Both the position numbers and the translations under genes were made by a program. This document shows, in pieces, positions 16,834 through 30,209 of a stretch of 64,000 nt of DNA; position 1 is the first letter of the stretch, and each line of letters starts with the position of its first letter. The stretch is from Gammaproteobacteria bacterium (lineage in GTDB: Bacteria > Pseudomonadota > Gammaproteobacteria > Steroidobacterales > Woeseiaceae): assembly GCA_029862045.1 (NCBI GenBank), contig JAOTYE010000001.1, forward strand, positions 186,001-250,000, read 5' to 3'. The notes beneath the pieces are model-generated. The model searched no databases. It saw only the letters and a list, made by a program, of their open reading frames with translations, and was not told the origin of the DNA.

Positions 16834-19800
16834 TCAAGCGGCGTTCGCGGCATTCGGCTCATAGCCGAGATTTGGCGCGAGCCACTTCTCGGCTTCGACT
16901 ACAGTGAAACCCTTGCGTGCGGCGTAGGACTCGACCTGGTCCCGATCGATCTTGCCCACAGCAAAATAGCGCGCATCCGGATGTGAGAAGTAGAAGCCAC
17001 TCACGGCTGCGGTCGGATACATCGCATACGAATCGGTCAACCGCAAGCCAATGCTCGCCTCGACATCGAGAAGCTCCCACAGCTTTGCTTTCTCAGTGTG
17101 ATCCGGACAGGCCGGGTAGCCGGGTGCGGGTCGGATTCCGGAGTACTTTTCAGCAACCAGTTCGTCATTCGATAGCTGTTCATCGGCCGCATAAGCCCAC
17201 AGTTCGCGACGCACACGCTCGTGCAGATATTCCGCGGCTGCTTCGGCCAGGCGGTCGGCAAGTGCTTTGAGAATAATCGCGCTGTAGTCGTCATGGTCTT
17301 TCTCAAAGCGCTCGATGTGTTCTTCGATACCAATACCCGCCGTCACGGCGAACGCGCCAACGTAGTCCGCCGGCCCCGACCCGGCCGGTGCCACGAAGTC
17401 GGCGAGGCAGTTCTGCGGCTGGCCTTCGGGTTTTAGTCGTTGTTGCCGCAGATGACACAGGCGCGTCAGAATGCTTGCACGCGATTCGTCAGCGTAAACC
17501 AGCAAGTCATCATGGTCGCCGCAATTCGCCGGGAAAAACCCAAGTACCGCCTTCGCTTGCAGCCAATGCTCGTTGACTACCCGATCAAGCATCGCGGTCG
17601 CATCAGCAAATAGGCTGCTTGCCGCCTCGCCTACTGTTGCGTCGCTCAGAATGCCCGGAAACTTACCGTGAAATTCCCAGGCATTGAAGAACGGCATCCA
17701 GTCAATGTAATTGCGCAGTACATCGAGACCTATGTCGTCGAAAACCTGCGTACCGGTAAATGTTGGCGCTGGTGGCACGTAGTTGTCCCAGTCGCAACGA
17801 TGGCGCCGTTCGCGCGCCTCCATTAATGCCAGCTGAGGCGCGAGACGTGTCTTGTTCGCGTGCCGCTCACGGCGTCGAGTATTGTCGTCGCGCGTCTTCT
17901 CGACAAACGCATCACGTGTTCCGGGTTCGATCAGTGCCTGCGCCACGCCAACAGCGCGGGAAGCATCCTTGACGTAAACGACCGGACCGTCGTAATTGGG
18001 TTCGATTTTCACGGCCGTGTGCGCGGGCGACGTCGTCGCACCACCGATCAAGAGCGGCAAATCGAGATTCTGTCGCTGCATCTCACTGGCGACGTGCACC
18101 ATTTCATCGAGCGACGGCGTGATCAGCCCCGACAAACCAATGATGCTGGCGCCCTCGTGACGTGCAGCTTCGAGGATCTTCTCGCAGGACACCATGACGC
18201 CAAGGTCGATGACTTCGAAGTTATTGCATTGCAGGACCACGCCGACGATGTTTTTGCCAATGTCGTGTACATCTCCCTTGACCGTCGCCATCACGATTTT
18301 GCCGTTCGAACTCATCACGCCGTCTTTCTCTTCCTCGATGAACGGCACGAGGTGGCCAACCGCCTTCTTCATCACTCGCGCGGACTTAACCACCTGCGGC
18401 AGGAACATCTTGCCGGCACCGAACAGGTCGCCGACAACGTTCATGCCAGCCATGAGCGGCCCTTCAATGACAGACAGCGGACGGTCCGCGACCAGGCGCG
18501 CTTCCTCGGTGTCGGCAACAACGTATTCGTCGATGCCGTTGACGAGTGCGTATTCGAGGCGCTTATCAATTTCGAGCTCGCGCCATGACAGATCCCGGGC
18601 TTTGGCCTTGGTACCCGACGCCTGGCCTCTGTAATTCTCGGCGACATCGAGCAGTCGCTCGGTCGCGTCGTCGCGCCGGTTCAGTACGGCGTCTTCGACT
18701 GCATCACGAAGATCGGCCGGCAGGTCTTCATAAATCGCCAGCTGCCCGGCGTTGACGATGCCCATGTCCAATCCGGCACGAATCGCGTGATACAGGAATA
18801 CCGAGTGAATTGCCTCGCGCACGATATTGTTGCCGCGGAACGAGAACGAGACGTTGCTGACACCACCACTCACCAAAACGCCAGGCAGTGCCGCCTTGAT
18901 TTGACGTGTTGCCTCGATGAAGTCGAGACCGTATCTCGAGTGCTCTTCGATTCCGGTAGCGATCGCAAAGATATTCGGATCGAAGATGATGTCGGCAGGC
19001 TCGAATCCGACGACGTCGGTCAGAATCCGATACGAGCGTTCGCAGATTCCAACTTTGCGTTCGACCGAGTCGGCCTGGCCTTTCTCGTCGAACGCCATGA
19101 CGATGACGGCCGCACCGTAATCGCGAACGAGCTGCGCTTGCTTGATAAACGACTCCTCGCCCTCTTTTAAACTGATCGAGTTGACGACCGCCTTGCCCTG
19201 CACACACTGCAGGCCAGCTTCGATAACGGACCATTTCGATGAGTCGATCATGACCGGCAATCGTGCGACGTCGGGCTCCGATGCGATCAGATCGAGAAAC
19301 GTCACCATCGCCTTTTCGGAGTCGAGCATGCCCTCATCCATATTGACGTCGATGATTTGCGCGCCGTTCTCAACCTGGGTGCGAGCCACCTGGACGGCTG
19401 CCGCGTAGTCATCGGCCTCGACGAGCCGCCGAAAAACCGCGGAACCGGTCACATTGCAGCGTTCTCCGACATTGACGAACAGGTCGTCGGCCCCGATGTT
19501 CAGCGGCTCGAGACCTGACAGGCGGCAACGGGCCGGCACGTCAGGAATCACGCGCGGCGCGCCCCCGGTAATCACGCCTTTGAGTGCACGTATGTGATCA
19601 GGTCGTGTGCCGCAACAGCCGCCGACGACATTGACGAATCCACTTTCTGCGAACTCACCGATCACGTCGGCCATGTCGGCTGGCGTTTCGTCGTACTCAC
19701 CGAATTCGTTCGGCAGGCCGGCGTTGGGATGCGCACAGACACGCGTGTCCGCAATGCGCGAGAGCTCCGCCACGTATGGCCGTAAGTCCGTTGCGCCGAG

Positions 19801-20547
19801 CGCGCAGTTCAGACCGATCATGAACGGTTCGGCATGACGAACCGAGTGCCAGAACGCTTCGCATGTCTGGCCGGACAAAGTGCGTCCCGACGCGTCCGTG
19901 ATCGTGCCCGAAATCATGACGGGTACGCTTAGTCCGTGCTTGGCGAAACTCCGTTTGACTGCAAATATCGCGGCCTTCGCGTTCAGCGTGTCAAATATCG
20001 TCTCGATCATCAGAAAATCGACGCCGCCTTGGAGCAATGCGCTCGTCGCCTCTTCATAGGTCGCGGCAAGTTCGGCGAAGCGGATGTTGCGAAATCCCGG
20101 ATCGTTTACATCAGGCGATATCGACGCTGTGCGATTCGTCGGTCCGAGAATGCCCGCAACGTAGCGTGGGCTGCCAACACGAGCTGCATGCGCGTCGGCG
20201 CATTCACGAGCCAGCCGCGCGGCAGCGAGGTTGAGCTCGGCCACGAGATCCTCCATGCCATAGTCGCTCATCGATGGCGCGTTGGAATTAAACGTATTGG
20301 TCTCGATAATGTCGGCGCCTGCATCCAGAAACTGCCGATGGATATCCTGGATCACCGCTGGACGCGTAACGGACAGGAGGTCGTTGTTACCCTTCAGGTC
20401 ACTGGCCCAGTCGCGAAAGCGCTCGCCACGGTACTGGTCCTCATTGAGCCCATAGCCCTGGATCATCGTGCCCATTGCGCCGTCGAGCAGCATGATGCGC
20501 TCGTCGAGCGACTGCATAAGAGAAGCGATTCGTTCAGCACGTTTCAT
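16834..20547 (-). CDS. metH: Cobalamin-dependent methionine synthase
   Basis: The 1237-aa protein has all four MetH modules in order: the homocysteine domain with zinc cysteines (LNCALG; GGCCGT), the pterin-binding domain ([11 protein letters not shown], about residue 360), the B12 domain with the axial-ligand motif [11 protein letters not shown] (about 750), and the C-terminal AdoMet reactivation domain (about 900-1230, including AYAADE and [12 protein letters not shown]). It methylates homocysteine using methyl-tetrahydrofolate from MetF, encoded 10 nt upstream. Length equals E. coli MetH (1227 aa). Confidence 0.97.
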   Translation of the reverse strand: MKRAERIASLMQSLDERIMLLDGAMGTMIQGYGLNEDQYRGERFRDWASDLKGNNDLLSVTRPAVIQDIHRQFLDAGADIIETNTFNSNAPSMSDYGMEDLVAELNLAAARLARECADAHAARVGSPRYVAGILGPTNRTASISPDVNDPGFRNIRFAELAATYEEATSALLQGGVDFLMIETIFDTLNAKAAIFAVKRSFAKHGLSVPVMISGTITDASGRTLSGQTCEAFWHSVRHAEPFMIGLNCALGATDLRPYVAELSRIADTRVCAHPNAGLPNEFGEYDETPADMADVIGEFAESGFVNVVGGCCGTRPDHIRALKGVITGGAPRVIPDVPARCRLSGLEPLNIGADDLFVNVGERCNVTGSAVFRRLVEADDYAAAVQVARTQVENGAQIIDVNMDEGMLDSEKAMVTFLDLIASEPDVARLPVMIDSSKWSVIEAGLQCVQGKAVVNSISLKEGEESFIKQAQLVRDYGAAVIVMAFDEKGQADSVERKVGICERSYRILTDVVGFEPADIIFDPNIFAIATGIEEHSRYGLDFIEATRQIKAALPGVLVSGGVSNVSFSFRGNNIVREAIHSVFLYHAIRAGLDMGIVNAGQLAIYEDLPADLRDAVEDAVLNRRDDATERLLDVAENYRGQASGTKAKARDLSWRELEIDKRLEYALVNGIDEYVVADTEEARLVADRPLSVIEGPLMAGMNVVGDLFGAGKMFLPQVVKSARVMKKAVGHLVPFIEEEKDGVMSSNGKIVMATVKGDVHDIGKNIVGVVLQCNNFEVIDLGVMVSCEKILEAARHEGASIIGLSGLITPSLDEMVHVASEMQRQNLDLPLLIGGATTSPAHTAVKIEPNYDGPVVYVKDASRAVGVAQALIEPGTRDAFVEKTRDDNTRRRERHANKTRLAPQLALMEARERRHRCDWDNYVPPAPTFTGTQVFDDIGLDVLRNYIDWMPFFNAWEFHGKFPGILSDATVGEAASSLFADATAMLDRVVNEHWLQAKAVLGFFPANCGDHDDLLVYADESRASILTRLCHLRQQRLKPEGQPQNCLADFVAPAGSGPADYVGAFAVTAGIGIEEHIERFEKDHDDYSAIILKALADRLAEAAAEYLHERVRRELWAYAADEQLSNDELVAEKYSGIRPAPGYPACPDHTEKAKLWELLDVEASIGLRLTDSYAMYPTAAVSGFYFSHPDARYFAVGKIDRDQVESYAARKGFTVVEAEKWLAPNLGYEPNAANAA

Positions 20548-20557
20548 GACGAGCTTC

Positions 20558-22326
<1,769 letters not shown>

Positions 22327-22331
22327 AAGAT

Positions 22332-22360
22332 AAATATATAAATATTTTCTTATATTCAAG
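22332..22360 (-). promoter_or_regulatory. A/T-rich dyad and candidate promoter of the arsR-metF-metH operon
   Basis: AAATAT-N4-ATATTT (22332-22347) is a perfect 6-bp inverted repeat inside a 30-nt A/T tract unlike the surrounding GC-rich DNA. On the minus strand TTGAAT, 17 nt, TATTTA could serve as -35 and -10, so the dyad would overlap the -10. A self-regulating ArsR-type operator is the natural reading. Confidence 0.5.
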
Positions 22361-22441
22361 ACCGAATACTATACCACGGCATGCGTTTCGCGGGGAGTTA
22401 TCGGGCCCGCAACCGCGGTGTCTGTGATTGGAACTCGGTAG

Positions 22442-22524
22442 AGCCTGCGGGTGGGACCCATGTCAGCGGAAGTAAAGCGCAGCGCAGCGAGCCATGAAGA
22501 TGACAAGGGACCCGCCCGTAGGCT
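22442..22524 (-). repeat. Intergenic hairpin repeat, copy B (3' of gatB)
   Basis: The 30-nt core is at 22468-22497 and is identical to the core of copy A. The arms 22442-22467 and 22499-22524 pair at about 21 of 26 positions (AGCCTGCGGG against CCCGTAGGCT at the outer ends). The element begins 13 nt after the gatB stop codon on the minus strand. Its arms are unlike those of copy A. It could terminate or stabilise the gatCAB transcript; function is unknown. Confidence 0.85.
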
Positions 22525-22537
22525 GTGTGATGGGTTG

Positions 22538-23977
22538 TTAGCTGAGCTTTTCTTTGAGGATCTTGTTGACCTGACCCGGATTCGCCTTGCCGCCCGTTTC
22601 TTTCATCACCTGGCCGACGAAGAAGCCGATCAGCTTGTCCTTGCCCGCTTTGTACTCAGCAACCTGGCCCGGATTCGCGGCAATGACCTGGTCGATGACA
22701 GACTCGATTGCCGAGCTGTCCGTAATCTGCCTGAGGCCGCGCGCCTCGATGATGTCATCGGCTGTGCCCTCGCCCGCCCACATCGCATCGAAGACTTCCT
22801 TGGCAATCTTCCCCGAAATTGTGTTGTCCTTGATGCGATCGAGCAGGCCCGCCAGATCGCTGGCGGTCACGGGACTCTGCTCGATGTCAAACCCGTCGCG
22901 GTTGAGCGCGCCAAGGAGGTCACCAATAACAAAATTGGCTACGCCCTGCGTTTTGCCCTGCGTAGCGGCAACAACCGCTTCGAAATAATCCGCCAATGCG
23001 CGACTGTTAGTCAGGATGTCGGCGTCGTCCACCCTCAGGCCGTATTCCTTTATAAAGCGCTGTTGTTTGGCATCGGGCAATTCGGGCAGGGTTTCGCGCA
23101 CCGCATCGACGAAGGCAGCGTCGATCTCGACCGGCAGCAGATCGGGGTCCGGAAAATAGCGGTAATCGTTCGCTTCCTCTTTCGAGCGCATCGACCGCGT
23201 CTCGTCTTTGTCCGAATCGTAGAGACGTGTCTCCTGCACAACCTCTCCGCCATCCTCGATCAGTTCGATCTGCCGCTCGATCTCGAAGTTGATCGCTTTC
23301 TCGACAAAACGGAACGAGTTGAGGTTCTTGAGTTCCGAACGTGTGCCGAGTTCTTCCTGACCACGCGGCCGCACAGAAACATTTGCGTCGCAGCGGAATG
23401 ATCCCTCCTGCATGTTGCCATCTGAAATGCCGAGGTAACGCACAAGCGCATGAATCTTGCGCATGTAGGCGACGGCTTCCTTTGCCGAGCGCAAGTCGGG
23501 CTCCGAGACAATTTCGAGCAGCGGAGTACCGGCACGATTCAGATCGATGCCCGATGATTTCGCGAGGCCTTCGTGGATGGACTTGCCGGCATCCTCTTCG
23601 AGATGCGCACGCGTGATGCCGATGCGCTTATCGTTGCCATCGGCATCGATAATGAACAGTTCGCCATGTTCAACAATGGGCAGCTCGTACTGACTGATCT
23701 GGTAGCCCTTGGGCAGGTCGGGATAAAAGTAGTTCTTGCGCGCAAACACTGACCGTCGCGCGATGGTCGCATTGACCGCAAGACCGAACTTGGTCGCCAT
23801 GCGTACGACCTCCTCGTTGAGCACGGGCAACACGCCTGGGTATCCGAGATCGACGAGACACGCCTGGGTATTGGGCTCGGCGCCGTAGGCCGTCGATGCA
23901 CCCGAGAAAATCTTGCTTCTGGTCGCGAGCTGCGCGTGAACCTCAAGACCGATGACGACTTCCCAGGAGCTGCTCAC
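22538..23977 (-). CDS. gatB: Aspartyl/glutamyl-tRNA amidotransferase subunit B
   Basis: The 479-aa subunit binds mischarged Glu-tRNA-Gln (or Asp-tRNA-Asn) and carries the kinase-like active site. It opens with [22 protein letters not shown], has the [10 protein letters not shown] segment, and ends with a YqeY-like helical tail ([14 protein letters not shown]). It overlaps gatA by 4 nt. Presence of GatCAB means Gln-tRNA (the window has tRNA-Gln) or Asn-tRNA may be made by transamidation. Confidence 0.97.
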   Translation of the reverse strand: MSSSWEVVIGLEVHAQLATRSKIFSGASTAYGAEPNTQACLVDLGYPGVLPVLNEEVVRMATKFGLAVNATIARRSVFARKNYFYPDLPKGYQISQYELPIVEHGELFIIDADGNDKRIGITRAHLEEDAGKSIHEGLAKSSGIDLNRAGTPLLEIVSEPDLRSAKEAVAYMRKIHALVRYLGISDGNMQEGSFRCDANVSVRPRGQEELGTRSELKNLNSFRFVEKAINFEIERQIELIEDGGEVVQETRLYDSDKDETRSMRSKEEANDYRYFPDPDLLPVEIDAAFVDAVRETLPELPDAKQQRFIKEYGLRVDDADILTNSRALADYFEAVVAATQGKTQGVANFVIGDLLGALNRDGFDIEQSPVTASDLAGLLDRIKDNTISGKIAKEVFDAMWAGEGTADDIIEARGLRQITDSSAIESVIDQVIAANPGQVAEYKAGKDKLIGFFVGQVMKETGGKANPGQVNKILKEKLS

Positions 23978-25440
23978 TCGTAATCCTCCGGGCAGGCCTG
24001 ATGCCAGTTCGACAATTGCTCGTAGTGGTGCGCACAGCGCAGGATTGTTTCCTCGCCCCAGTGCGGACCAACCAGATGCAGGCCAACCGGTAACCCGTCG
24101 ACGAAACCACAGGGTGTCGACATGCCGGGCAGGCCAGCGAGGTTCGCGCCGATCGTGTAGATGTCGTTGAGATACATCGTGATCGGATCGTCGATCTTGT
24201 CGCCGAGTTTGAATGCCGGCGTTGGTGACGTTGGGCCCGCAATCACATCGACGTCAGCGAATGCCGTGCGGAAGTCCTCGGCAATCAACTGCCGTACCTG
24301 CTGTGCCTTGAGGTAGTAAGCGTCGTAATACCCGGCTGACAGCACATACGTGCCGGTCATGATGCGACGTTTTACCTCTGCTCCGAAGCCCTCCCCACGA
24401 CTGCGACAGTAGAGATCGAACAGGTCGTCAGGGTCTTTCGCACGATGACCGTAGCGCACACCGTCGAAGCGTGACAGGTTGGACGAACACTCAGCCGGCG
24501 CAACGACGTAATACGTCGGCACCGACAGATCGAGATTCGGCAGATCAACGTCGGTAAGGATGGCGCCCTGTGACTCGAGTACCGCCAATGACTCTCTGAC
24601 CGCGGCCGCGCATTGCTCGTCGAGCCCCTCGTCAAAATGCTGCCGAACGACCCCGACACGCAGGCCCTTGAGTGATCCGGAAAGAGCCGCGGTGTAGTCG
24701 GGAACCGGATGATCAATAGACGTCGAGTCGCGTTCGTCAAAACCCGCCATAACACCGAGCAGCAGCGCGGCATCCTCGCTCGAGCGGGTAATGACGCCAG
24801 CCTGATCGAGGCTCGACGCAAACGCGATCATGCCGTAGCGCGAAACGCGTCCGTAGGTGGGTTTGAGACCAACAGTACCGGTGAGTGCCGCCGGCTGCCT
24901 TATCGACCCACCCGTATCCGTGCCGGTCGCGGCCGGAGCCAGGCGCGCCGCGACTGCCGCTGCCGAGCCGCCCGATGAACCGCCCGGTGAGCAGTCGGGA
25001 TTCCAGGGGTTTCTGACCGGACCGAAGTAGCTCGTCTCATTGGACGAGCCCATGGCGAACTCATCCATATTGGTCTTGCCGAGCACCACAGCGCCTGCAT
25101 TGGCAAGACGCTCAACGACGGTCGCGTCATACGGCGAAACAAAATTCTCGAGCATGCGAGAACCGCAGGTGGTCAACACACTCTTTGTACAGAAGATATC
25201 CTTGTGCACGAGCGGCAGCCCGTTCAGAACGCCGATATCCCCTGCAGCACGTGCTGCGTCGGCGCGTTTTGCGGCGGCGCGTGCCGCGTCGGCGGTAACG
25301 GTGACAAACGCGTTTAGCGACTGATCATGCGCTGCGACACGATCGAGCAATGCCTCGGTCAACTCGACGGATGAGAAGTCGCCGCGTTCGAGACCCACGG
25401 CAAGCTGCGTCAATGTCTGTGCGTGCAGGTCCTGGCTCAT
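23974..25440 (-). CDS. gatA: Aspartyl/glutamyl-tRNA amidotransferase subunit A
   Basis: The 488-aa amidase supplies ammonia to GatB. The amidase-signature triad is visible: Lys in PLVHKDIFC, cis-Ser in the Gly/Ser-rich [15 protein letters not shown], and the nucleophile Ser in [14 protein letters not shown]. It lies between gatC (3 nt gap) and gatB (4-nt overlap). Confidence 0.97.
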   Translation of the reverse strand: MSQDLHAQTLTQLAVGLERGDFSSVELTEALLDRVAAHDQSLNAFVTVTADAARAAAKRADAARAAGDIGVLNGLPLVHKDIFCTKSVLTTCGSRMLENFVSPYDATVVERLANAGAVVLGKTNMDEFAMGSSNETSYFGPVRNPWNPDCSPGGSSGGSAAAVAARLAPAATGTDTGGSIRQPAALTGTVGLKPTYGRVSRYGMIAFASSLDQAGVITRSSEDAALLLGVMAGFDERDSTSIDHPVPDYTAALSGSLKGLRVGVVRQHFDEGLDEQCAAAVRESLAVLESQGAILTDVDLPNLDLSVPTYYVVAPAECSSNLSRFDGVRYGHRAKDPDDLFDLYCRSRGEGFGAEVKRRIMTGTYVLSAGYYDAYYLKAQQVRQLIAEDFRTAFADVDVIAGPTSPTPAFKLGDKIDDPITMYLNDIYTIGANLAGLPGMSTPCGFVDGLPVGLHLVGPHWGEETILRCAHHYEQLSNWHQACPEDYE

Positions 25441-25443
25441 GGG

Positions 25444-25731
25444 TCACTCGATGACTTTTGGCACCAGGTACAGGCCGTTTTCGACCAAGGGCGCATTTTC
25501 TTGAATGGCGTCGCGCGAATCGCTCTCGGTCACCTCGTCGACACGCAGGCGCTGGGCCTCGTCGAGCGGATGCGCCATCGGCACCACATTATCGGTTGCC
25601 GCCTGACCTAATTGATCGACGAAATCGACGATTCTGGACAGCTTGTCGACCGTTTCGCCAAACTCGTCGTCGGCGAGCCTGAGTCGCGCCAGCACCGCAA
25701 TACGCTGAACCTGATCTTTATCGAGTGACAC
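25444..25731 (-). CDS. gatC: Aspartyl/glutamyl-tRNA amidotransferase subunit C
   Basis: A GTG start at 25731 gives a 95-aa protein beginning VSLDKDQVQRIAVLARLRLADDE, the normal GatC length and start. The remainder shows IVDFVDQLGQAATDNVVPMAHPLDEAQRLRVDEV and ends LYLVPKVIE. A longer frame to 25788 adds an Arg/Ser-rich tail not typical of GatC. It heads gatCAB and diverges from mreB. Confidence 0.92.
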   Translation of the reverse strand: MSLDKDQVQRIAVLARLRLADDEFGETVDKLSRIVDFVDQLGQAATDNVVPMAHPLDEAQRLRVDEVTESDSRDAIQENAPLVENGLYLVPKVIE

Positions 25732-25802
25732 GGGGAAAATCCTGCTTGTCCGGGTGCGTGACTCGCCGTCCGGCGAACGCGCACGCAATGATACACGCCG
25801 CC

Positions 25803-26911
<1,109 letters not shown>

Positions 26912-26961
26912 GTCAGACACCGGGCCAGGTTGACGATTTGCAGAAACTAGGCTAGCTCCCG

Positions 26962-27825
26962 ATGGTCACGGCCCGATCCAATAGCAGCAATCCAGCACGA
27001 ATCCCGGCGCTTGGCGTTCGTGTCCTGCTGCTGATGGCTGTGAGTATTCTCCTGATGGTGCTCGACCATCGGCAAAATCATCTCGACGCCGTGCGCAAAG
27101 CAATCGGTGCGACCGTTTATCCGATTCAAATCGTTGTCGACGGCCCGTTCCGGCTCTGGGAATGGATTCGCGAAGGCACAACCAGCCGCAATGAATTACA
27201 ACTTCAGCTCGGCCGACTCGAAGCCGAGCGACTGATCACCAAGGCCGAACTGCAGCAACTTACCGCGCTCAAGGCAGAAAACGCACGACTCCGCGACCTG
27301 CTCGAGGCGCGCCGGCGTGTGCGCGACGAAATACGCGTCGCCAAAATCATGGCCGTTGATGCCAATCCGTACCGACATAACATCGTCATCGATATCGGTG
27401 AACGTGACGGTGCCTACGACGGCCAGGCCATCATCGATTCAGTTGGCGTGATTGGGCAGGTAATAGAGACGGGTTTGATGACGTCGCAGGCAATGCTTAT
27501 CAGCGACCCGAGTCACTCTCTACCGGTCGAAGTCAACCGCAACGGCTTGCGCACGATCGCAAATGGCACCGGCGAATTCGGGCGCCTCGACCTGCCCTTT
27601 ATAACCAACAATGCCGACATTCAGCCCGGCGACCTGCTCGTCACATCCGGTTTGGGCGGCGCATTTCCAGCCGGCTATCCTGTTGCTATCGTCGAGACCG
27701 TGAACAGAATTCCGCAGGAACCGTTTGCCGATGTCACGGCCACCCCGGCGGCTGCGCTCGATCAGGTTCGCGAAGTTATGCTCATCTGGTCGTCGTCAGA
27801 GACGTCGGAGGCGTCGGATGACTAG
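26962..27825 (+). CDS. mreC: Rod shape-determining protein MreC
   Basis: The 287-aa protein has one N-terminal transmembrane helix (about 15-35), a coiled coil (NELQLQLGRLEAERLITKAELQQL, about 75-110, interrupted here by a slash in the text only) and the periplasmic beta-barrel domain with VIDIGERDGAYDGQAII and VTSGLGGAFPAGYPVAIV. It links MreB to PBP2 and RodA. It follows mreB by 50 nt and overlaps mreD by 8 nt. Confidence 0.95.
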   Translation: MVTARSNSSNPARIPALGVRVLLLMAVSILLMVLDHRQNHLDAVRKAIGATVYPIQIVVDGPFRLWEWIREGTTSRNELQLQLGRLEAERLITKAELQQLTALKAENARLRDLLEARRRVRDEIRVAKIMAVDANPYRHNIVIDIGERDGAYDGQAIIDSVGVIGQVIETGLMTSQAMLISDPSHSLPVEVNRNGLRTIANGTGEFGRLDLPFITNNADIQPGDLLVTSGLGGAFPAGYPVAIVETVNRIPQEPFADVTATPAAALDQVREVMLIWSSSETSEASDD

Positions 27826-28309
27826 GGGCGGCGGGTCACGGCGGCTGCCGGTCATAGTTACGATCATCGTTTCGCTGATGCTGATGGTCATGCCGTTGCC
27901 CGACTGGGCAGCACCATTTCGGCCTGACTGGGTTGCACTGACTCTTATTTACTGGGCGATGATGATGCCGCGAACCTGGAGCGTTGGTTCTGCATGGATC
28001 ATCGGCATCGTGCTCGATGTCGCGCAGGGAACGATTCTCGGCCAGCACGCCCTCGCGCTCTGCTTTATCGTCTTCATCACGGTGCGCTTCCATCTGTTGA
28101 TGCGCGTGTTCCCGATGCAACAGCTTGCGGCGACCGTCTTTGCCATCCTCGCGCTGTATCAGTTCATCTTGTTCTGGGTCAACGGTGTTGCCGGTGTGGA
28201 CGTGCCAGCGGTCGGATATTGGGGTCCCGTCATTACGGGGACACTTTTCTGGCCGTTCGTGTTAATGCTGCTTCGCGGAGTACGCGTGCGAGTCCACCTG
28301 GGGAACTAG
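27818..28309 (+). CDS. mreD: Rod shape-determining protein MreD
   Basis: ATG 27818 gives a 163-aa protein, the usual MreD length, with five hydrophobic segments (LPVIVTIIVSLMLMVMPLP; VALTLIYWAMMMP; SAWIIGIVLDVAQG; ALCFIVFITVRF; ATVFAILALYQFILFW). The longer frame from 27725 lies inside mreC and was rejected. One base separates it from the mrdA start. Confidence 0.93.
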   Translation: MTRGGGSRRLPVIVTIIVSLMLMVMPLPDWAAPFRPDWVALTLIYWAMMMPRTWSVGSAWIIGIVLDVAQGTILGQHALALCFIVFITVRFHLLMRVFPMQQLAATVFAILALYQFILFWVNGVAGVDVPAVGYWGPVITGTLFWPFVLMLLRGVRVRVHLGN

Positions 28310-28310
28310 T

Positions 28311-30209
28311 TTGGACCTCTTATCGCCGATCAAGGACCACCATTCCGAGCGTCGCTTGTTCATCGGGCGTGTGACTTTGACGTCAATCGTCGGTTTTCTA
28401 TTGCTCAGCACGGTCCTCGCACGGCTCGTACAGCTGCAGGTATTCGACTACGAAGTTCTCGCACAACAATCACAGGGCAACCGGGTGCGCATTGAGGCGG
28501 TGCCACCAATCCGGGGTCTCGTCTTCGATCGCAAGGGCCGGGTACTTGCGGAAAACCTGCCCGCGTATCAACTCGAACTGATTCCGGAACAGGTCGCCAA
28601 CATCGACGACACGTTGCAGCGCCTTGCGGCGCTCGGTTTGATCGAGGCCGAAGATATTGACGGGTTTAAGGATTTGAGCGAACGCGGGCCGCGGTTCAAG
28701 CCAGTCACTCTTAATCTGCGCTTGACCGAAGAGGAGATTGCCAACTTTGCCATTCAGCGACCGCGTTTTCCGGGCGTCGACTTTCAACCTCGTCTGGTAC
28801 GGCATTATCCGAACGGCGAAGCGGTCGCGCACGCGGTTGGCTATGTCGGTGCGCTTTCAAAAAACGACTTGCAACGACTTGAACCATCGTCCTATGCGGG
28901 CACCGCGCACACCGGAAAAACAGGTGTCGAAAACAGCTTCGAGCAAGATTTGCATGGCGACGTCGGTTATCGACACCTTGTGTCCAATGCGCTTGGGCGG
29001 CAGATTCCGACCGACTCCAGGGAGATGGCGGACTCACTACCCAGCGATGAATCAGCGGCGCCAGGCCACAACGTCTATCTAAGCCTCGATCTCGACCTGC
29101 AACTACTCGCAACCAAGGCACTTGAAGGGCGGCGCGGCGCTGTCGTTGCAATCGACCCCTGGACAGGCGAAATCCTCGCACTTGTCAGCGCGCCGTCGTT
29201 CGATCCCAACCTGTTCGCCGTTGGCATGTCGACATCGCAGTATTCGGCGCTGCTGAATGACATTGATGAACCGTTGTTTAATCGCGCTATTCGTGGCGCC
29301 TACCCGCCCGGTTCTACGATCAAACCGATGCTCGCGTTTGCCGCACTTGAGACCGGTGCAACCAATCTGTCGAGAAAAACGATGTGCCGTGGCTACTTCA
29401 TGTTGCCGAACACTACCCACCGCTACCGGGACTGGAAGCCCGAAGGGCATGGAGAAATGGACCTGCACAATGCCATCTCGCAGTCTTGTGACGTCTACTT
29501 CTATGAACTCAGCGTCGACATTGGCATCGACAACATGCACTACTATCTCGACCAGTTCGGTCTCGGGCAAGCGACGGGTATCGACGTTCGCGGCGAACAT
29601 TCCGGGCTCGTGCCGTCACGCGAATGGAAGCGCACTGCGTTTAGCGAACGCGCAGATCAACGTTGGTTTCATGGCGAGACCGTCATTGCGTCGATCGGCC
29701 AGGGCTACATGCTGGCGACACCGTTGCAACTCGCGAGCGCTACGGGAACGCTTGCGACGCGCGGAATTCGTTACGAGCCGCATCTTGTTGCAGCAGTTGA
29801 GGATGCGCTAACCGGACAACGCACAATGACATCGCCTAAGCGGCTCGCCGATGTCACTATCAAGGACCCGTCGCACTTGGACAGTGTCACTAATGCGATG
29901 CACGGCGTCATGCACGGCCTGCAGGGCACGGCACGTGCCGCCGCCGCGGGCGCCGAATACGAGATGGCGGGAAAAAGCGGCACCGCCCAGGTCTTCTCGG
30001 TCTCACAGGAAGAGGAGTACGATGAGGACGAGGTCGAAGAGAGGCTGCGTGATCACGCTTTGTTTATCGCGTTCGCGCCTTTCGACAATCCGCGTATCGC
30101 TGTTGCCATAGTCGTCGAGAACGGCTCGAGCGGCAGCCGCGTGGCCGCGCCGATCGCTCGCGCGATGATGGATGAGTACCTCGGGTACGGTGCCAATGCG
30201 CCGCAGTGA
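28311..30209 (+). CDS. mrdA: Peptidoglycan transpeptidase PBP2
   Basis: The 632-aa protein starts at TTG immediately after mreD. It has one N-terminal transmembrane helix (TSIVGFLLLSTVLARLVQL), a pedestal domain (about 60-260) and the transpeptidase domain with the nucleophile Ser in YPPGSTIKPMLAF (about residue 335), SQSCD as the second motif, and KSGTAQ as the third. It is the class B PBP of the elongasome and is encoded with its SEDS partner rodA. Confidence 0.96.
   Translation: MDLLSPIKDHHSERRLFIGRVTLTSIVGFLLLSTVLARLVQLQVFDYEVLAQQSQGNRVRIEAVPPIRGLVFDRKGRVLAENLPAYQLELIPEQVANIDDTLQRLAALGLIEAEDIDGFKDLSERGPRFKPVTLNLRLTEEEIANFAIQRPRFPGVDFQPRLVRHYPNGEAVAHAVGYVGALSKNDLQRLEPSSYAGTAHTGKTGVENSFEQDLHGDVGYRHLVSNALGRQIPTDSREMADSLPSDESAAPGHNVYLSLDLDLQLLATKALEGRRGAVVAIDPWTGEILALVSAPSFDPNLFAVGMSTSQYSALLNDIDEPLFNRAIRGAYPPGSTIKPMLAFAALETGATNLSRKTMCRGYFMLPNTTHRYRDWKPEGHGEMDLHNAISQSCDVYFYELSVDIGIDNMHYYLDQFGLGQATGIDVRGEHSGLVPSREWKRTAFSERADQRWFHGETVIASIGQGYMLATPLQLASATGTLATRGIRYEPHLVAAVEDALTGQRTMTSPKRLADVTIKDPSHLDSVTNAMHGVMHGLQGTARAAAAGAEYEMAGKSGTAQVFSVSQEEEYDEDEVEERLRDHALFIAFAPFDNPRIAVAIVVENGSSGSRVAAPIARAMMDEYLGYGANAPQ

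Noticed and set aside
17860..18588. 242-codon frame antisense to metH
   Set aside because: The composition (many His, Arg, Asp) is typical of the complement of a GC-rich gene, and no start signal is seen.
22451..23401. 316-codon frame antisense to gatB, including repeat B
   Set aside because: gatB is certain; the frame starts in the repeat and has no domain features.
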